This document shows, in pieces, positions 35,341 through 44,851 of a stretch of 64,000 nt of DNA (positions are counted from its first letter, which is position 1; each line of letters begins with the position of its first letter). The DNA is taken from positions 1 to 64,000 of the forward strand of contig NZ_JAVIFW010000003.1 in assembly GCF_031157275.1 (NCBI RefSeq). Direction: 5' to 3'. The DNA is from Streptomyces sp. LHD-70 (GTDB lineage: Bacteria; Actinomycetota; Actinomycetes; Streptomycetales; Streptomycetaceae). The notes beneath the pieces are model-generated. The model was not told the DNA's origin and made no database searches. It saw nothing but the letters and a program-made list of their open reading frames with translations. A program made the translations under genes and the position numbers.

Positions 35341-37907
35341 GCTCCGCGTCCGCCACCGCGCGGATCAGCCTCACCTCCCTCCGCGCCCACAAGCGCCGCT
35401 TCGCCGGTACGTTCGCGGCCGTGCTGCTCGGCGTCGCCTTCCTGACCGGCACCCTGGTCATGGGCGACACCCTGCGCGCGAGCTTCGACTCGATGTTCGC
35501 CGGGGCCACGAGCGGCACCGACGCCGTCGTCCGCAGCGCCGACACCATCACCACGCCCGGCCAGTCCCAGGGCGTGCGCGGCCCCGTCGACGCCGACCTG
35601 GCCACCCGCGTCGAGCAGGTGCCCGGCGTCGCCGCTGCCGCCCCGAACGTCCAGGGACCCGGTCAACTCGTCGGCGCCGACGGCGAACCCATCGGCGGCC
35701 AGGGCCCGCCCACCCTCGCCGGGAACTGGATCGACGACAGCCGCCTCAACCCGTACCGCCTCGCCGAGGGACGCGCACCGGAGCGCAGCGGTGAGGTCGT
35801 GGTGAACCGGGGCGCCGCCGAGACGGGCGGGCTGACGATCGGCGACAGCACGGTCCTGCGCACCCCCGACCCGGTGCGCGTCACGATCGTCGGACTCGCC
35901 ACCTTCGGCGGGGCCGACGGCATGGCGCAGACCACGTTCACCGGCATGACCAGGGCCGACGCCGAGAAATACCTGACGCCGCAGCCCGGCGAGGCCGCCT
36001 CGATCCAGGTCCGCGCCGGTCCCGGCACCAGTCAGCAGGAGCTCGTCGACGCACTGACTCCCGTACTGCCCAAGGGAGTCGAGGCCATCACCGGCGAGGC
36101 GGCCGCCGCCGAGAACACCGACATGATCTCCGGGCAGTTCCTCGACCTGTTCACGACCTTCCTGCTCGTCTTCTCGGGCGTCGCGCTGCTCGTCGCGACG
36201 TTCTCGATCCACAACACCTTCGCCATCGTCGTCGCCCAACGCACCCGCGAAAACGCCCTGCTGCGGGCGCTCGGCGCGGCGCGCGGGCAGGTCGTGGGCG
36301 CCGCGCTCGCCGAGGCCGCCGTGGTCGCCGTCATCGCCTCCGCGGCCGGGCTGCTCGGCGGCATCGGGGTCGCCGCCGGACTGCAGGCGCTCTTCCCGGC
36401 CATCGGATTCCCGTTCCCCGAGGGCGAGTTGGTGATCAGCGCACTCTCGCTCGGCCTGCCGCTCGCCGTCGGAATCCTGGTCTGCCTCGGCTCGGCCCTG
36501 CTCCCCGCCGTGCGGGCCGGACGCACCGCGCCGCTCGCCGCGCTCCGGGAGACCGCCGTCGACCAGTCGGGCACCGCCCGCGGCCGTACCGTCGCCGGAC
36601 TCGCCCTCGCGCTGGTCGCCGTCGGCACGACCTTGGCCGGGGTGCTCGTCACCCCGTCGATCTGGCGCGCAGGGGCCGGAGCCGTCCTCGCGCTCGCCGC
36701 GTTCGTGGTCCTCGGGCCCGTCGCCTCGACCGCAGTGCTCCGCGTACTCGCCCGCCCGCTCTCCCGGCTGCGCGGTGTCACCGGAGGCCTAGCCGGGCGC
36801 AACGCGCTGCGCAGCCCCAAGCGCACCGCCGCCACCGCGAGCGCGCTCATGATCGGCGTCGCCGTGGTCGCCCTGTTCACGGTCTTCGGCGCCTCCCTCA
36901 AGGCCACCATGAACCAGACCGTCGACCGCTCCTTCGCCGGCGACGTGGCCGTCAGCGCCCCCTCGTTCGGCGCCGGCGGCAGTGGCCTCAGCCCCGCCCT
37001 CGCGGACCGGGTCGCCGAGCTGCCCGAGGTCGAGAGCGCGGTCGGGCTCGGCCGCGGCGTCGCCGAAGTCGACGGCGCGGGCCGCCAGTTGACCGTCACC
37101 GACCCTGTCGCCCTCGCGCAGGGCCTGGACCTGGGCGCCGTACGCGGAGACCTGGCCGCCCTCGGCACCGACGGCCTCGCGCTCTCCGCCCCCGAGGCCG
37201 AACGCCGCGGCCTCGCCCCCGGAGACCGCACCCAACTCGCCTTCACCGACGGCACCCAGGCGAGCTTCACCGTCCGCGCGGTCTACGCACAGCCCGAACT
37301 CGCCGGTGACTACGTCCTCACCCGCGAGGCCTGGGCCCCGCACCGCGGCCAGGACTCCGACACCGTCGTCGCGGTCACCTTCAAGGACGGTGTGGACGCC
37401 GGTTCCGGCAAGGCCGCCGTCGAGAAGACGGCCGCCGCGTACGGCAATCCGGAGGTGCAGACCCGCGAGGAGTACGCGCAGTCCTCGGCCGGCGGCATCG
37501 ACATGATGCTGGCGCTCGTCTACGCGCTGCTCGCCCTCGCGGTCCTGATCGCGCTCCTCGGCATCGCCAACACCCTGACCCTCGCCGTCCACGAGCGCAC
37601 CCGCGAGCTCGGTCTGCTGCGCGCCGTCGGCCAGACCCGCGCCCAGCTGCGCGCGATGGTCCGCTGGGAGTCGGTCCTGGTCGCCGCCTTCGGTACGGCG
37701 GGCGGGCTCGCGCTCGGCGGATTCCTCGGGTGGGTCCTCGTCCAGGCCTCGCAGGGCACCGGCGACACCGACTTCGCGTTCGCCGTGCCGCCCGCGCAGC
37801 TCGCGGTCGTCGCCCTCGTCGGGCTTGCCGCGGGAGCGCTCGCCGGGTGGCGTCCGGCCCGTCGCGCGGCCCGTCTCGACGTACTGCGCGCGATCGCCAC
37901 GGAGTGA
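35337..37907 (+). CDS. FtsX-like ABC permease, two permease modules
   Basis: 856 residues from ATG 35337, overlapping the ATPase stop. The first membrane helix (RRFAGTFAAVLLGVAFLTGT) is followed by a large outer domain (about 45-265), three helices, a central pair, a second outer domain (about 520-700) and three final helices. This is the duplicated 10-helix layout common in actinobacterial MacB-like exporters. The FtsX motif near LLRALGAARGQVVGA recurs as LLRAVGQTRAQLRAM in the second module. It probably extracts or exports a lipid, peptide or antibiotic from the outer leaflet. The operon has no adjacent two-component system, and the TetR at 33487 is the nearest regulator. Confidence 0.93.
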   Translation: MSSASATARISLTSLRAHKRRFAGTFAAVLLGVAFLTGTLVMGDTLRASFDSMFAGATSGTDAVVRSADTITTPGQSQGVRGPVDADLATRVEQVPGVAAAAPNVQGPGQLVGADGEPIGGQGPPTLAGNWIDDSRLNPYRLAEGRAPERSGEVVVNRGAAETGGLTIGDSTVLRTPDPVRVTIVGLATFGGADGMAQTTFTGMTRADAEKYLTPQPGEAASIQVRAGPGTSQQELVDALTPVLPKGVEAITGEAAAAENTDMISGQFLDLFTTFLLVFSGVALLVATFSIHNTFAIVVAQRTRENALLRALGAARGQVVGAALAEAAVVAVIASAAGLLGGIGVAAGLQALFPAIGFPFPEGELVISALSLGLPLAVGILVCLGSALLPAVRAGRTAPLAALRETAVDQSGTARGRTVAGLALALVAVGTTLAGVLVTPSIWRAGAGAVLALAAFVVLGPVASTAVLRVLARPLSRLRGVTGGLAGRNALRSPKRTAATASALMIGVAVVALFTVFGASLKATMNQTVDRSFAGDVAVSAPSFGAGGSGLSPALADRVAELPEVESAVGLGRGVAEVDGAGRQLTVTDPVALAQGLDLGAVRGDLAALGTDGLALSAPEAERRGLAPGDRTQLAFTDGTQASFTVRAVYAQPELAGDYVLTREAWAPHRGQDSDTVVAVTFKDGVDAGSGKAAVEKTAAAYGNPEVQTREEYAQSSAGGIDMMLALVYALLALAVLIALLGIANTLTLAVHERTRELGLLRAVGQTRAQLRAMVRWESVLVAAFGTAGGLALGGFLGWVLVQASQGTGDTDFAFAVPPAQLAVVALVGLAAGALAGWRPARRAARLDVLRAIATE

Positions 37908-37963
37908 GCCGACGCGGTGGGCCAGGTGGACTCCCTACCGCGGACGGCTTCTCAACCGCCCGG

Positions 37964-38431
37964 TCAGCCGACGAAGGCCGACCGGGCGGGAGCCTGTGGT
38001 GCGTAGGCGCTGCGCGCGGGCGTGGCCACGTCGGACGCGAGCGCGGGGAGGGTGAACCAGACGACCTTGCCGCGGTCTCCCTCGGGCCGAACGCCCCAGG
38101 TCTCGCTGACCGCCGCGATCAGGGCGAGACCGCGCCCGCAGGTGTCGAAGGCGGCGGCCGCGCGCAGTTCGGGCATACGGGGATCGCGGTCGTGCACGGA
38201 GACCGTGAGCCGGTCGAGCAGCAACTCGATCTCCACGGTGCACTTCTTGTCCGGGCCGGCGTGCCGGTGGACGTTGGTGAGAAGCTCGGTGACTCCGAGT
38301 TCGGCGAGCTCGATCAGCGGATCGAGGTGCCAGTGACGCAGTTGGGCAGAGATGATTCTGCGGACTTTTCCGATGCGTGACGGCAGGGCTTGGAGCTCCA
38401 CCGTGCAGTGCCTGCTCGGCTTGCTGATCAC
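37964..38431 (-). CDS. Anti-sigma/regulatory ATP-binding protein (HATPase, RsbW-like)
   Basis: 155 residues from GTG 38431, with GGGGAG 8 bp upstream. It is a single GHKL ATPase domain: LGVTELLTNVHRHAGPDKKC contains the N-box Asn for Mg-ATP, VSVHDRDPRMPE is the modified G1 box, and CGRGLALIAAVSETWGV the G2 box. It has no membrane or sensor part. In Streptomyces many such proteins bind STAS antagonists or sigma factors. Position alone gives no partner. The C-terminal tail is Ala/Pro/Ser-rich. Confidence 0.9.
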   Translation of the reverse strand: MISKPSRHCTVELQALPSRIGKVRRIISAQLRHWHLDPLIELAELGVTELLTNVHRHAGPDKKCTVEIELLLDRLTVSVHDRDPRMPELRAAAAFDTCGRGLALIAAVSETWGVRPEGDRGKVVWFTLPALASDVATPARSAYAPQAPARSAFVG

Positions 38432-38704
38432 GGCTGCGACTCCCCGAATGGTGAGGTCCGGAAGAAGACGACATACAGATCCGGGAACGCAGAGCGCCCC
38501 TGGATCCCACAGTGCTGCCTGCTGCTGGGCGGTGGACGCCGGTTCACAGCGTGACCGCCGATAAACCCTGAGTGATGTGTGACCAGAGTGACTCAGGGGG
38601 TGCAGCTCCGCAACTCGGCGTCCGTTCACGCCTCTTGCGCGCTGTGGTGCCCGCCCGTTCCACCCTCGCGAGCCGTGCTCCGCGCCGGCCCGGATATCCG
38701 CCGG

Positions 38705-39034
38705 TCAGGCGCCCGAAAGCCGCCCGCCCGCGCGGTGCACCGCGTCGATGAACCGCCGCACCGACGGCGGGCCCGCCTCACCGGGGCCGGGATCGTCCTC
38801 GCCGAGCGTCAGCGAGTACCGCGTGCCGTTGACGGTGGCCTGCGCCTTGCCGTCCGGGCCGAACCAGGGGCGGCCCGCCGAGACGGCGGCGAGCGGGGCG
38901 CTGTCGATCTCGCTGCCGTAGCTGGTCAGCAACTCCAGGCGGCCGCCGCTGATCCGCACCTGTCCGGCCCGGGTCAGCGAGCGCAGCCGCCGCCCGATCC
39001 GCACCCCCTTGGCCGTGAACTCCGGCTCCGCCAT
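38705..39034 (-). CDS. Conserved hypothetical protein (small, beta-rich)
   Basis: 109 residues from ATG 39034, chosen because the purine-rich GAGGGGGCGGGCGGG precedes it and similarity to protein-like sequence begins there (AEPEFTAKGVRIGRRLRSLT). The body alternates short hydrophobic and charged stretches (GQVRISGGRLELLTSYGSEI, then GKAQATVNGTRYSLTLG). It has no signal peptide or membrane helix. I do not recognise a family. The upstream open stretch to 39265 on this strand comes from a tandem repeat and is unlikely to be translated. Confidence 0.6.
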   Translation of the reverse strand: MAEPEFTAKGVRIGRRLRSLTRAGQVRISGGRLELLTSYGSEIDSAPLAAVSAGRPWFGPDGKAQATVNGTRYSLTLGEDDPGPGEAGPPSVRRFIDAVHRAGGRLSGA

Positions 39035-39418
39035 CCCGCCCGCCCCCTCGTCCGATCGTGCACCGTCGATCTGAGTGTGCCCGCCCGCGAGGTCGAGCAC
39101 CAGTGCCTCCAACGACGGTACGTGCCCGGCCATTCCCGCCGGGGCGCAGGGGTTCTGTGCGCGCCCGGACGTGCGCCCGGAGGTGCTCTCGTACGTGCCC
39201 TCGTACGTGCCCTCGTCCGTGCTCCAGTACGTGAGCCCATGCGCACGCCGGACGGCTGTTCCCACGGTCTTCCTTTGGGCTGCCCAAAGAGGTGTTTATG
39301 CAGGTGAGAAGCGTGCGGAAGGTGTCTATCATCGAGCTGACCGACCGGGTCGCCGAGCCGTCCGACCGGTCCCGCACCGGATCTTCCAGGGCCGGGCACG
39401 ACGCCAAGGAGCGAGCGC
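39035..39418. other. Intergenic region with tandem repeat and palindrome upstream of the cysteine synthase-like gene
   Basis: 384 bp holding the promoter regions of two divergent genes. It includes a 12-bp tandem repeat at 39171-39236 and the perfect palindrome CTTTGGGC-T-GCCCAAAG at 39273-39289, which could be an operator or short hairpin about 130 bp before the next start. A TCTATCAT stretch near 39325 could be a -10 region. I see no gene here. Confidence 0.55.
39171..39236. repeat. 12-bp tandem repeat, 5 units
   Basis: Units of the form GTGCCCTCGTAC in a 12-bp register (39171, 39183, 39195, 39207, 39219). The period and the GTG-containing core resemble the repeat at 7609-7692. Confidence 0.88.
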
Positions 39419-40555
39419 GTGAGCACCACACAGCAGCCCGGGGCCCCGAAGGCCATGAGCACCCTCGACGTGGACCGCAGCGACGCGGCCTACCGCGACT
39501 GGCTGAAGGAAGCCGTACGCAAAGTGCAGGCGGACGCCAACCGCTCCGCCGACACCCACCTGTTGCGCTTCCCCCTCCCCGAGGAGTGGGGCATCGACCT
39601 GTACCTGAAGGACGAGTCGACCCACCCCACCGGCAGCCTCAAACACCGCCTCGCCCGCTCGCTGTTCCTGTACGGCCTGTGCAACGGCTGGATCCGCCCC
39701 GGCCGCCCCGTCATCGAGGCGTCCAGCGGCTCGACGGCCATCTCCGAGGCGTACTTCGCGAAGCTGATCGGCGTGCCCTTCATTGCCGTGATGCCGCGCA
39801 CCACCAGCCGCGAGAAGGTCCGCCTGATCGAATTCCACGGCGCCCGCTGCCACTTCGTGGACGACTCACGGAAGATGTACGAGGAGGCCGCGGACCTCGC
39901 CGTCCGCACCGGCGGCCACTACATGGACCAGTTCACGTACGCGGAGCGGGCCACGGACTGGCGCGGCAACAACAACATCGCCGAATCGATCTACCAGCAG
40001 CTGCGGTTGGAGCGCTACCCGGAGCCCGCGTGGATCGTCGCCACCGCCGGCACGGGCGGCACGTCGGCCACCATCGCGCGCTACGTCCACTACCTGCAGC
40101 ACGACACCCGCATCTGCGTGCCCGACCCCGAGAACTCCTGCTTCTTCGACGGCTGGGTCAACGACGACCCGGACTGCACCAGCGACTGCGGCTCCCGTAT
40201 CGAGGGCATCGGACGCCCGCGCATGGAGCCCAGCTTCGTGCCCGGCGCCATCGACCGGATGATGAAGGTGCCGGACGCCGCCAGCGTCGCCGCCGTACGC
40301 GCCCTGGAGCAGGCCATCGGCCGCAAGGCGGGCGGTTCGACGGGAACCGGGCTGTGGAGCGCCCTGAAGATCGTCGCCGAGATGGTCGCCGAGGGCCGCA
40401 CGGGCAGCGTCGTCACTCTCCTCTGCGACCCGGGCGACCGCTACCTCGACAAGTACTACTCGGACAGCTGGCTCGCCGAACAGGGCCTGGACATCCGGCC
40501 GTACACCGCGACGATCGAAACCCTGCTCGCGACCGGGGTGTGGCCCCAGGAGTAG
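39419..40555 (+). CDS. PLP-dependent cysteine synthase-family protein, Cds1-like cysteine desulfhydrase
   Basis: 378 residues from GTG 39419, with AGGAG 7 bp upstream. It has the beta-family PLP fold: the PLP-lysine motif [14 protein letters not shown] (about residues 69-82), the substrate loop [12 protein letters not shown], and the glycine-rich phosphate site [14 protein letters not shown]. The extended middle ([20 protein letters not shown]) and [14 protein letters not shown] set it with mycobacterial Rv3684/Cds1-type proteins, which can split cysteine into H2S, ammonia and pyruvate, rather than with CysK/CysM. Cytosolic and monocistronic. Desulfhydrase versus synthase direction cannot be read from the sequence. 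Confidence 0.88.
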   Translation: MSTTQQPGAPKAMSTLDVDRSDAAYRDWLKEAVRKVQADANRSADTHLLRFPLPEEWGIDLYLKDESTHPTGSLKHRLARSLFLYGLCNGWIRPGRPVIEASSGSTAISEAYFAKLIGVPFIAVMPRTTSREKVRLIEFHGARCHFVDDSRKMYEEAADLAVRTGGHYMDQFTYAERATDWRGNNNIAESIYQQLRLERYPEPAWIVATAGTGGTSATIARYVHYLQHDTRICVPDPENSCFFDGWVNDDPDCTSDCGSRIEGIGRPRMEPSFVPGAIDRMMKVPDAASVAAVRALEQAIGRKAGGSTGTGLWSALKIVAEMVAEGRTGSVVTLLCDPGDRYLDKYYSDSWLAEQGLDIRPYTATIETLLATGVWPQE

Positions 40556-40562
40556 GCCGCGT

Positions 40563-41048
40563 TCAGCTCTGCGAGGAGTTCGCCGCGATCCGCTTGTCGA
40601 GCCGGCCCGCGGCATCCTGGAACGAGCGCCCCATCCCTGGCCGCGCCACCTTCAGCAGGGCCCGCAGTGGTGCGGACCCGTCCGCCGCGAAGGTCCACTG
40701 CACCCGCGTCCCGGTCCCCGCCGGGGTCAGCAGCCACTCCTCGACGAGCGCCCGCAGACCGGGTGCGTTCACCGTGTCCACGCGGTACGCGTACCGCTGG
40801 TCCGGTTCGGTGGCCAGGATCGTCTCCTGAAGGTGCCCTCCGCCGACCAGCTTCACCTCGCGGCCCGCACCGTCGGCCGTCGGCCGGCACAGCGTCACGG
40901 CCCTGAACCACGCGGGCCAGCCCGTCACGTCCTCGGCGAGCGCCCGGTACACGGCGGCGGGCGGTGCGGACAGCTGCCGCGCGAACACCAGGCGCACCGG
41001 AGCGGTGCCGACGAAGTCGAGCCCCACGGGGCTCAGTTGGCGGGCCAT
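40563..41048 (-). CDS. SRPBCC-family protein (polyketide cyclase/dehydrase-like)
   Basis: 161 residues from ATG 41048 (an in-frame upstream start near 41095 is possible). The fold signatures are VFARQLSAPPAAVYRALAED near the start, GWPAWFRAVTLCRP, EVKLVGGGHLQETILATEPD and the long C-terminal helix FQDAAGRLDKRIAAN. It is a small hydrophobic-pocket protein that may bind a lipid or aromatic ligand. It is convergent with the cysteine synthase-like gene (7 bp gap). No polyketide genes are near, so a cyclase role is unlikely. Confidence 0.87.
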   Translation of the reverse strand: MARQLSPVGLDFVGTAPVRLVFARQLSAPPAAVYRALAEDVTGWPAWFRAVTLCRPTADGAGREVKLVGGGHLQETILATEPDQRYAYRVDTVNAPGLRALVEEWLLTPAGTGTRVQWTFAADGSAPLRALLKVARPGMGRSFQDAAGRLDKRIAANSSQS

Positions 41049-41173
41049 GGACTCAGCACCCCACGGGGACGGCAGTCGATCGGGCCCGGTCACCATAGCT
41101 GGCAGCCCGTCAGATGTCTCTAGGCGCGGGTGAGGCGTCGGGCGCAACTCCCGGATGCGGCAGGGGCATTCAC

Positions 41174-42085
41174 TCAGGCCTCCACCGAAGCGCCTCCGCC
41201 GCTCTCCTGCCCGCTCTCCCGCCCGCTGTCCTGTCCACTCGCGTCGCCGCTCCGCTCGCCCTCGCCGTCCCCCGACACCTCGCCCGCGACGACCAGTCGG
41301 TTCAGCCGCTCGGAGATCTCCGTACGCACCTCTGCCGGAAGCCCCGTGTCCGTCACCCACGTGTCCACCTGCTCGAGCGACGCGAACGAACTCAGGCCCA
41401 CCGTCCCCCACTTGGTGTGGTCCGCGACCACCACGACGCGGCGCGCGGACTGCACCAGACTCCGGTTCGTCTCCGCCTCCGCGAGGTTCGGCGTGGAGAG
41501 CCCCGCCTCCACCGAGATGCCGTGCACCCCGATGAACAGCAGGTCGAAGTGGAGCGTACGGATCGCCTGGTCCGCGACCGGGCCCACCAGCGAGTCCGAC
41601 GGCGTGCGCACCCCGCCCGTCAGCACCACCGTGGCGCCGCTCTGCCCCTTGCCTGCCAGCCGCTGCGCCGTGTGGAACACGTCCGCCACCCGGACCGAGT
41701 TGGTCACCACCGTCAGATCCGGCACGTCGACCAGGCGATGCGCCAGTGAGTACGTCGTCGTACCGCCCGAGAGCGCGATGGCGCTGCCAGGGGCGACCAG
41801 TGCGGCCGCCGCCCGCGCGATGTCCTCCTTCGCGCTCAGCTCCAGGCCCGACTTGGCCTCGAAACCCGGCTCGTGCGTGCTGGCCTCGACGATCGGGACG
41901 GCCCCGCCGTGCACCTTCTCCAGGACGCCCTGCCGCGCGAGCGCGTCCAGGTCCCGCCGCACCGTCATGTCGGACACGCTCAGCTTGCGGGTGAGTTCGT
42001 TGACCCGCACTCCGCCCCGGCGTCTGACCTCGTCCAGGATCAGGGCGCGGCGCTGCTCGGCGAGCAGGTTCTGGTTCTCGCTCAC
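41174..42085 (-). CDS. DeoR/GlpR-family transcriptional regulator
   Basis: 303 residues from GTG 42085 (GGAAGGA upstream). Helix-turn-helix: VRVNELTRKLSVSDMTVRRD, LDALARQGVLEKVHGGAV. The C-terminal sugar-phosphate-binding DeoRC domain has IALSGGTTTYSLAHRL, LTVVTNSVRVADVF, TVVLTGG, FIGVHGISVEAGLSTPN and VVVADHTKWG. The final 30 residues are a Ser/Gly/Glu-rich tail (SGQDSGRESGQESGGG), unusual for the family. No sugar catabolic gene is next to it, so its operon must lie elsewhere. Confidence 0.92.
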   Translation of the reverse strand: MSENQNLLAEQRRALILDEVRRRGGVRVNELTRKLSVSDMTVRRDLDALARQGVLEKVHGGAVPIVEASTHEPGFEAKSGLELSAKEDIARAAAALVAPGSAIALSGGTTTYSLAHRLVDVPDLTVVTNSVRVADVFHTAQRLAGKGQSGATVVLTGGVRTPSDSLVGPVADQAIRTLHFDLLFIGVHGISVEAGLSTPNLAEAETNRSLVQSARRVVVVADHTKWGTVGLSSFASLEQVDTWVTDTGLPAEVRTEISERLNRLVVAGEVSGDGEGERSGDASGQDSGRESGQESGGGASVEA

Positions 42086-42343
42086 GCCCGGTCCCGGTCC
42101 TTCCGTCGCGTACGGTCCTCGGCCTCGGCCCTCGTGCGCCACCTCGGCGGGCGGCCTCCGATACCGCGCCGCCAACTGGCATTCATCCTCGCACGCTGCA
42201 CTGACAGCGGTTCCATCGCCCGTACGTGCGGCGGGACCGTACACCTTTGGGAGATTCCGTGACGAGGGGTGCCCAGCGGGCCCGCGAACGAGGATCCTGG
42301 TCACGCACCATGAACTGCACAGTCACGGGGGGTCGGGGGACCA

Positions 42344-44851
42344 GTGGGGCGTGGGAACGACACAGCTGAACAGCGGGGACAGGACCAGTCGCCGCCGGAC
42401 CCGTCCGCACCCGGCGAGGCCGGCGAGGCCGGCGACCGCATCGCCCTGGAACTCCTCGTCCACGGAGTCGGCGGCACCACACCGCAGGAGATGCTCAACG
42501 ACCCGAGCACCGTGCGGATCACCGGCGACAGGACCGCCGCGGTCCACCGCCGCGCGGACGACGTCGACGCCGAGGAACGCCCCCAGGACTACGCGGACCA
42601 GCCGGTCGCCGAGGCGTACGTCTGGTCCAACCTCACCTCGGGCAACGGCGCCCGCGCCCTGTGGCTGCTGCTGCTTCCGTTCATGGTGGTCAACCTCGCC
42701 CACTGGATGCGCCCCACCGCCGACGGCATGCGCCGCGCGGTGAGCGTGTACGGCATGCTCGTGCGGCTCGTCGCCCTCACGCTCACCGTGCTGCTCGTCG
42801 CCGCCGTCTGCGAAGTGGCCCTCGACCTCACCGCCTGGCAGTGCGCCGGCACGCGCGCGTGCGCCGAGGACCGTGCCTGGCTCGCCTTCCTGGCGCCCAG
42901 CGAGAGCGGCACCGGCTGGTGGACGCAGCCCGGCCGTCGCCTCGCCCTCGCCGCCCTGGCCCCCGCGGCCCTCACCGCCCTGCTCTGGTACCTCGCGCAG
43001 CGCACCTGGAGCGCGTACGAGTCCCAGCAGCCGCTGCCGCACCAGAGCGAGCCCGAGGAGGACGGCTCGCGCAGCGCCCTCAGCCGCCCCGGCTTCTGGT
43101 ACGGACGGCGCCTGGTCGCCCGCCTGCGCGCCGCGCACACCGCCGCGGGCCTGCTCACCGTCGCCGCCGCCGTCGGCACGTCTGCCGCCCGCTACGACCG
43201 CACCGCGGACAGCGCCGCCCTGCACGCCTTCGGCGTCGTACTCGAAGCGGTCCTGGCCCTCGGCGCCGTGATCGTCGTGGTCGTCGTCTGCCGCCGCGGC
43301 CGCAGCGAGTCCACCCTCGACGACCACCTCGACCGCGTCGTGCGGACCCTGCCGCTCGCCTCCCTCGCCGTACTCCTCCTCGCCGTGGTCTACGCGGGCC
43401 TGGACCGTCCCGAATGGCGCTCATCGGGCCGGCTGCCGGGTGACGAGACCTTCGGCGTGATCGCCCTGGTGCAGGGCCTGCTCGTCCTCGCCCTCGCCGG
43501 AGTCGCCTGGGCCCTGCACCGCCGAAGTGCCGTACCGGGCACGGTACTTGGCGGCCTCGGCGGCCCCGCTGTCGCGATGCTCGCGTGCGCCCTCGGCGGC
43601 GTCATGTCCGGCGGCGTCGCCCAGCGCGTCGGGGACTGGCTGGACGACGGCAGCACGCCCGGCGCGGACGGCGCCGCCTTCCTCGGCCCGCCCGTCGTCC
43701 TGACCTGGCAGTCAGCGGTCATCCCCGTCCTGCTCGCCGTCGTCCTGCTGCTCGCCGTCGTCCTCGGCCTGCGCACCCGCCGACGCAGCCGCCTGGAGAT
43801 CGCCCGCGTGCCGAGGGACTACGCGGGCGAGCGCCCCGACACCGAACGCACCCGCCGCATCGCGGGCACCCGCGCCCGCGCCGCCCTCACCGACCACGCC
43901 CCAGTCATCGTCGGCATCGTCTCCGCCCTCACCCTGCTGCTCGGCGCCGCCGCGCTCGTCGGCGCCTGGGGGACCAGGGAGGTGCCCGGCGAGGCCGCCG
44001 AAGGCACGCACGCGTTCATCGAGGGCGTCGCGGACACCACCCAGGCGCTCGGCTCCTGGCTGATCGGCTTCGGCTTCATACTCTTCGTGACCTGGGGCCG
44101 CCGCGCCTACCGCGACCCCTCGGCCCGCCGCACCATCGGCATCCTCTGGGACGTCGGCACGTTCTGGCCGCGCGCCGCCCACCCCTTCGCCCCGCCCTGC
44201 TACGCCGAGCGTGCCGTGCCCGACCTGACCTGGCGCATGGCCACCTGGACCCGGCAGACCGGCGGCCGCCTGGTCATCTCCGGCCACTCCCAGGGCAGCG
44301 TCCTCGCCGCCTCCGCGCTCTGGCAGCTCCGCCCTTCGGTGCGCCGCCGCGTCGCCCTGCTCACGTACGGCTCCCCGCTGCAGCGCCTGTACGGCCACTG
44401 GTTCCCCGCCCACTTCGGGCCCGCCGCCCTGATGTCCCTGCACCGCGAGGTCGACTGCTGGCGCAATCTGCACCGGCCCACCGACCCCATCGGCGGCCCC
44501 ATCGGCCTGCCCGGCGCCTGCGGCCCCGACGTCGACCACGCCCCCCTCAAGGACCCCCTCGCCTACGGCCGTACGGAGAGCCAGCCGCTGCCCGCGCCGA
44601 TCCTCGGGCACGGCGACTACCAGGCGGACCCGGTCTTCGCCGAGGTCCGCGGCACTCTCCTGGCCCGCCTGCGCCCCGGAGCCGGACGCCGGCAGAGCCA
44701 CGACTGCGTCGGCGACAGGACCGCCGCACGGGCGGTGTCACCGGCCGGCCTCCCCGCGCCGCGCGGGGACGGCGGTGAGCCCGTGGCCGCCGATCCCGCA
44801 TCCGGCGCCGCGGAGCCCCGTCAGGGCAGCTCGGGCAGGTCCTCCGGGTAG
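42344..44851 (+). CDS. Multi-pass membrane protein with split alpha/beta-hydrolase (lipase-like) domain
   Basis: 835 residues from GTG 42344 (GGGGGA upstream). The N-terminus has a hydrolase first-strand/oxyanion motif ALELLVHGVGGTTPQEML (about 34-51). Ten or so membrane helices follow (for example LWLLLLPFMVVNLAHW and VIPVLLAVVLLLAVVLGL, residues about 100-590). The C-terminal cytosolic part has the nucleophile elbow VISGHSQGSVLAASAL (Ser649) and LLTYGSPLQRLYGHWFP. The core fold therefore seems interrupted by the membrane region, with both halves meeting on the cytosolic side. This suggests a membrane-embedded lipase or acyl-hydrolase. The 3' end overlaps the convergent AAA gene by 31 bp. 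Confidence 0.82.
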   Translation: MGRGNDTAEQRGQDQSPPDPSAPGEAGEAGDRIALELLVHGVGGTTPQEMLNDPSTVRITGDRTAAVHRRADDVDAEERPQDYADQPVAEAYVWSNLTSGNGARALWLLLLPFMVVNLAHWMRPTADGMRRAVSVYGMLVRLVALTLTVLLVAAVCEVALDLTAWQCAGTRACAEDRAWLAFLAPSESGTGWWTQPGRRLALAALAPAALTALLWYLAQRTWSAYESQQPLPHQSEPEEDGSRSALSRPGFWYGRRLVARLRAAHTAAGLLTVAAAVGTSAARYDRTADSAALHAFGVVLEAVLALGAVIVVVVVCRRGRSESTLDDHLDRVVRTLPLASLAVLLLAVVYAGLDRPEWRSSGRLPGDETFGVIALVQGLLVLALAGVAWALHRRSAVPGTVLGGLGGPAVAMLACALGGVMSGGVAQRVGDWLDDGSTPGADGAAFLGPPVVLTWQSAVIPVLLAVVLLLAVVLGLRTRRRSRLEIARVPRDYAGERPDTERTRRIAGTRARAALTDHAPVIVGIVSALTLLLGAAALVGAWGTREVPGEAAEGTHAFIEGVADTTQALGSWLIGFGFILFVTWGRRAYRDPSARRTIGILWDVGTFWPRAAHPFAPPCYAERAVPDLTWRMATWTRQTGGRLVISGHSQGSVLAASALWQLRPSVRRRVALLTYGSPLQRLYGHWFPAHFGPAALMSLHREVDCWRNLHRPTDPIGGPIGLPGACGPDVDHAPLKDPLAYGRTESQPLPAPILGHGDYQADPVFAEVRGTLLARLRPGAGRRQSHDCVGDRTAARAVSPAGLPAPRGDGGEPVAADPASGAAEPRQGSSGRSSG

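Noticed and set aside
39075..39422. A plus-strand frame containing VPSYVPSS repeats
   Set aside because: The repeats come from the 12-bp DNA repeat; no ribosome site and the frame ends inside the next gene's leader.
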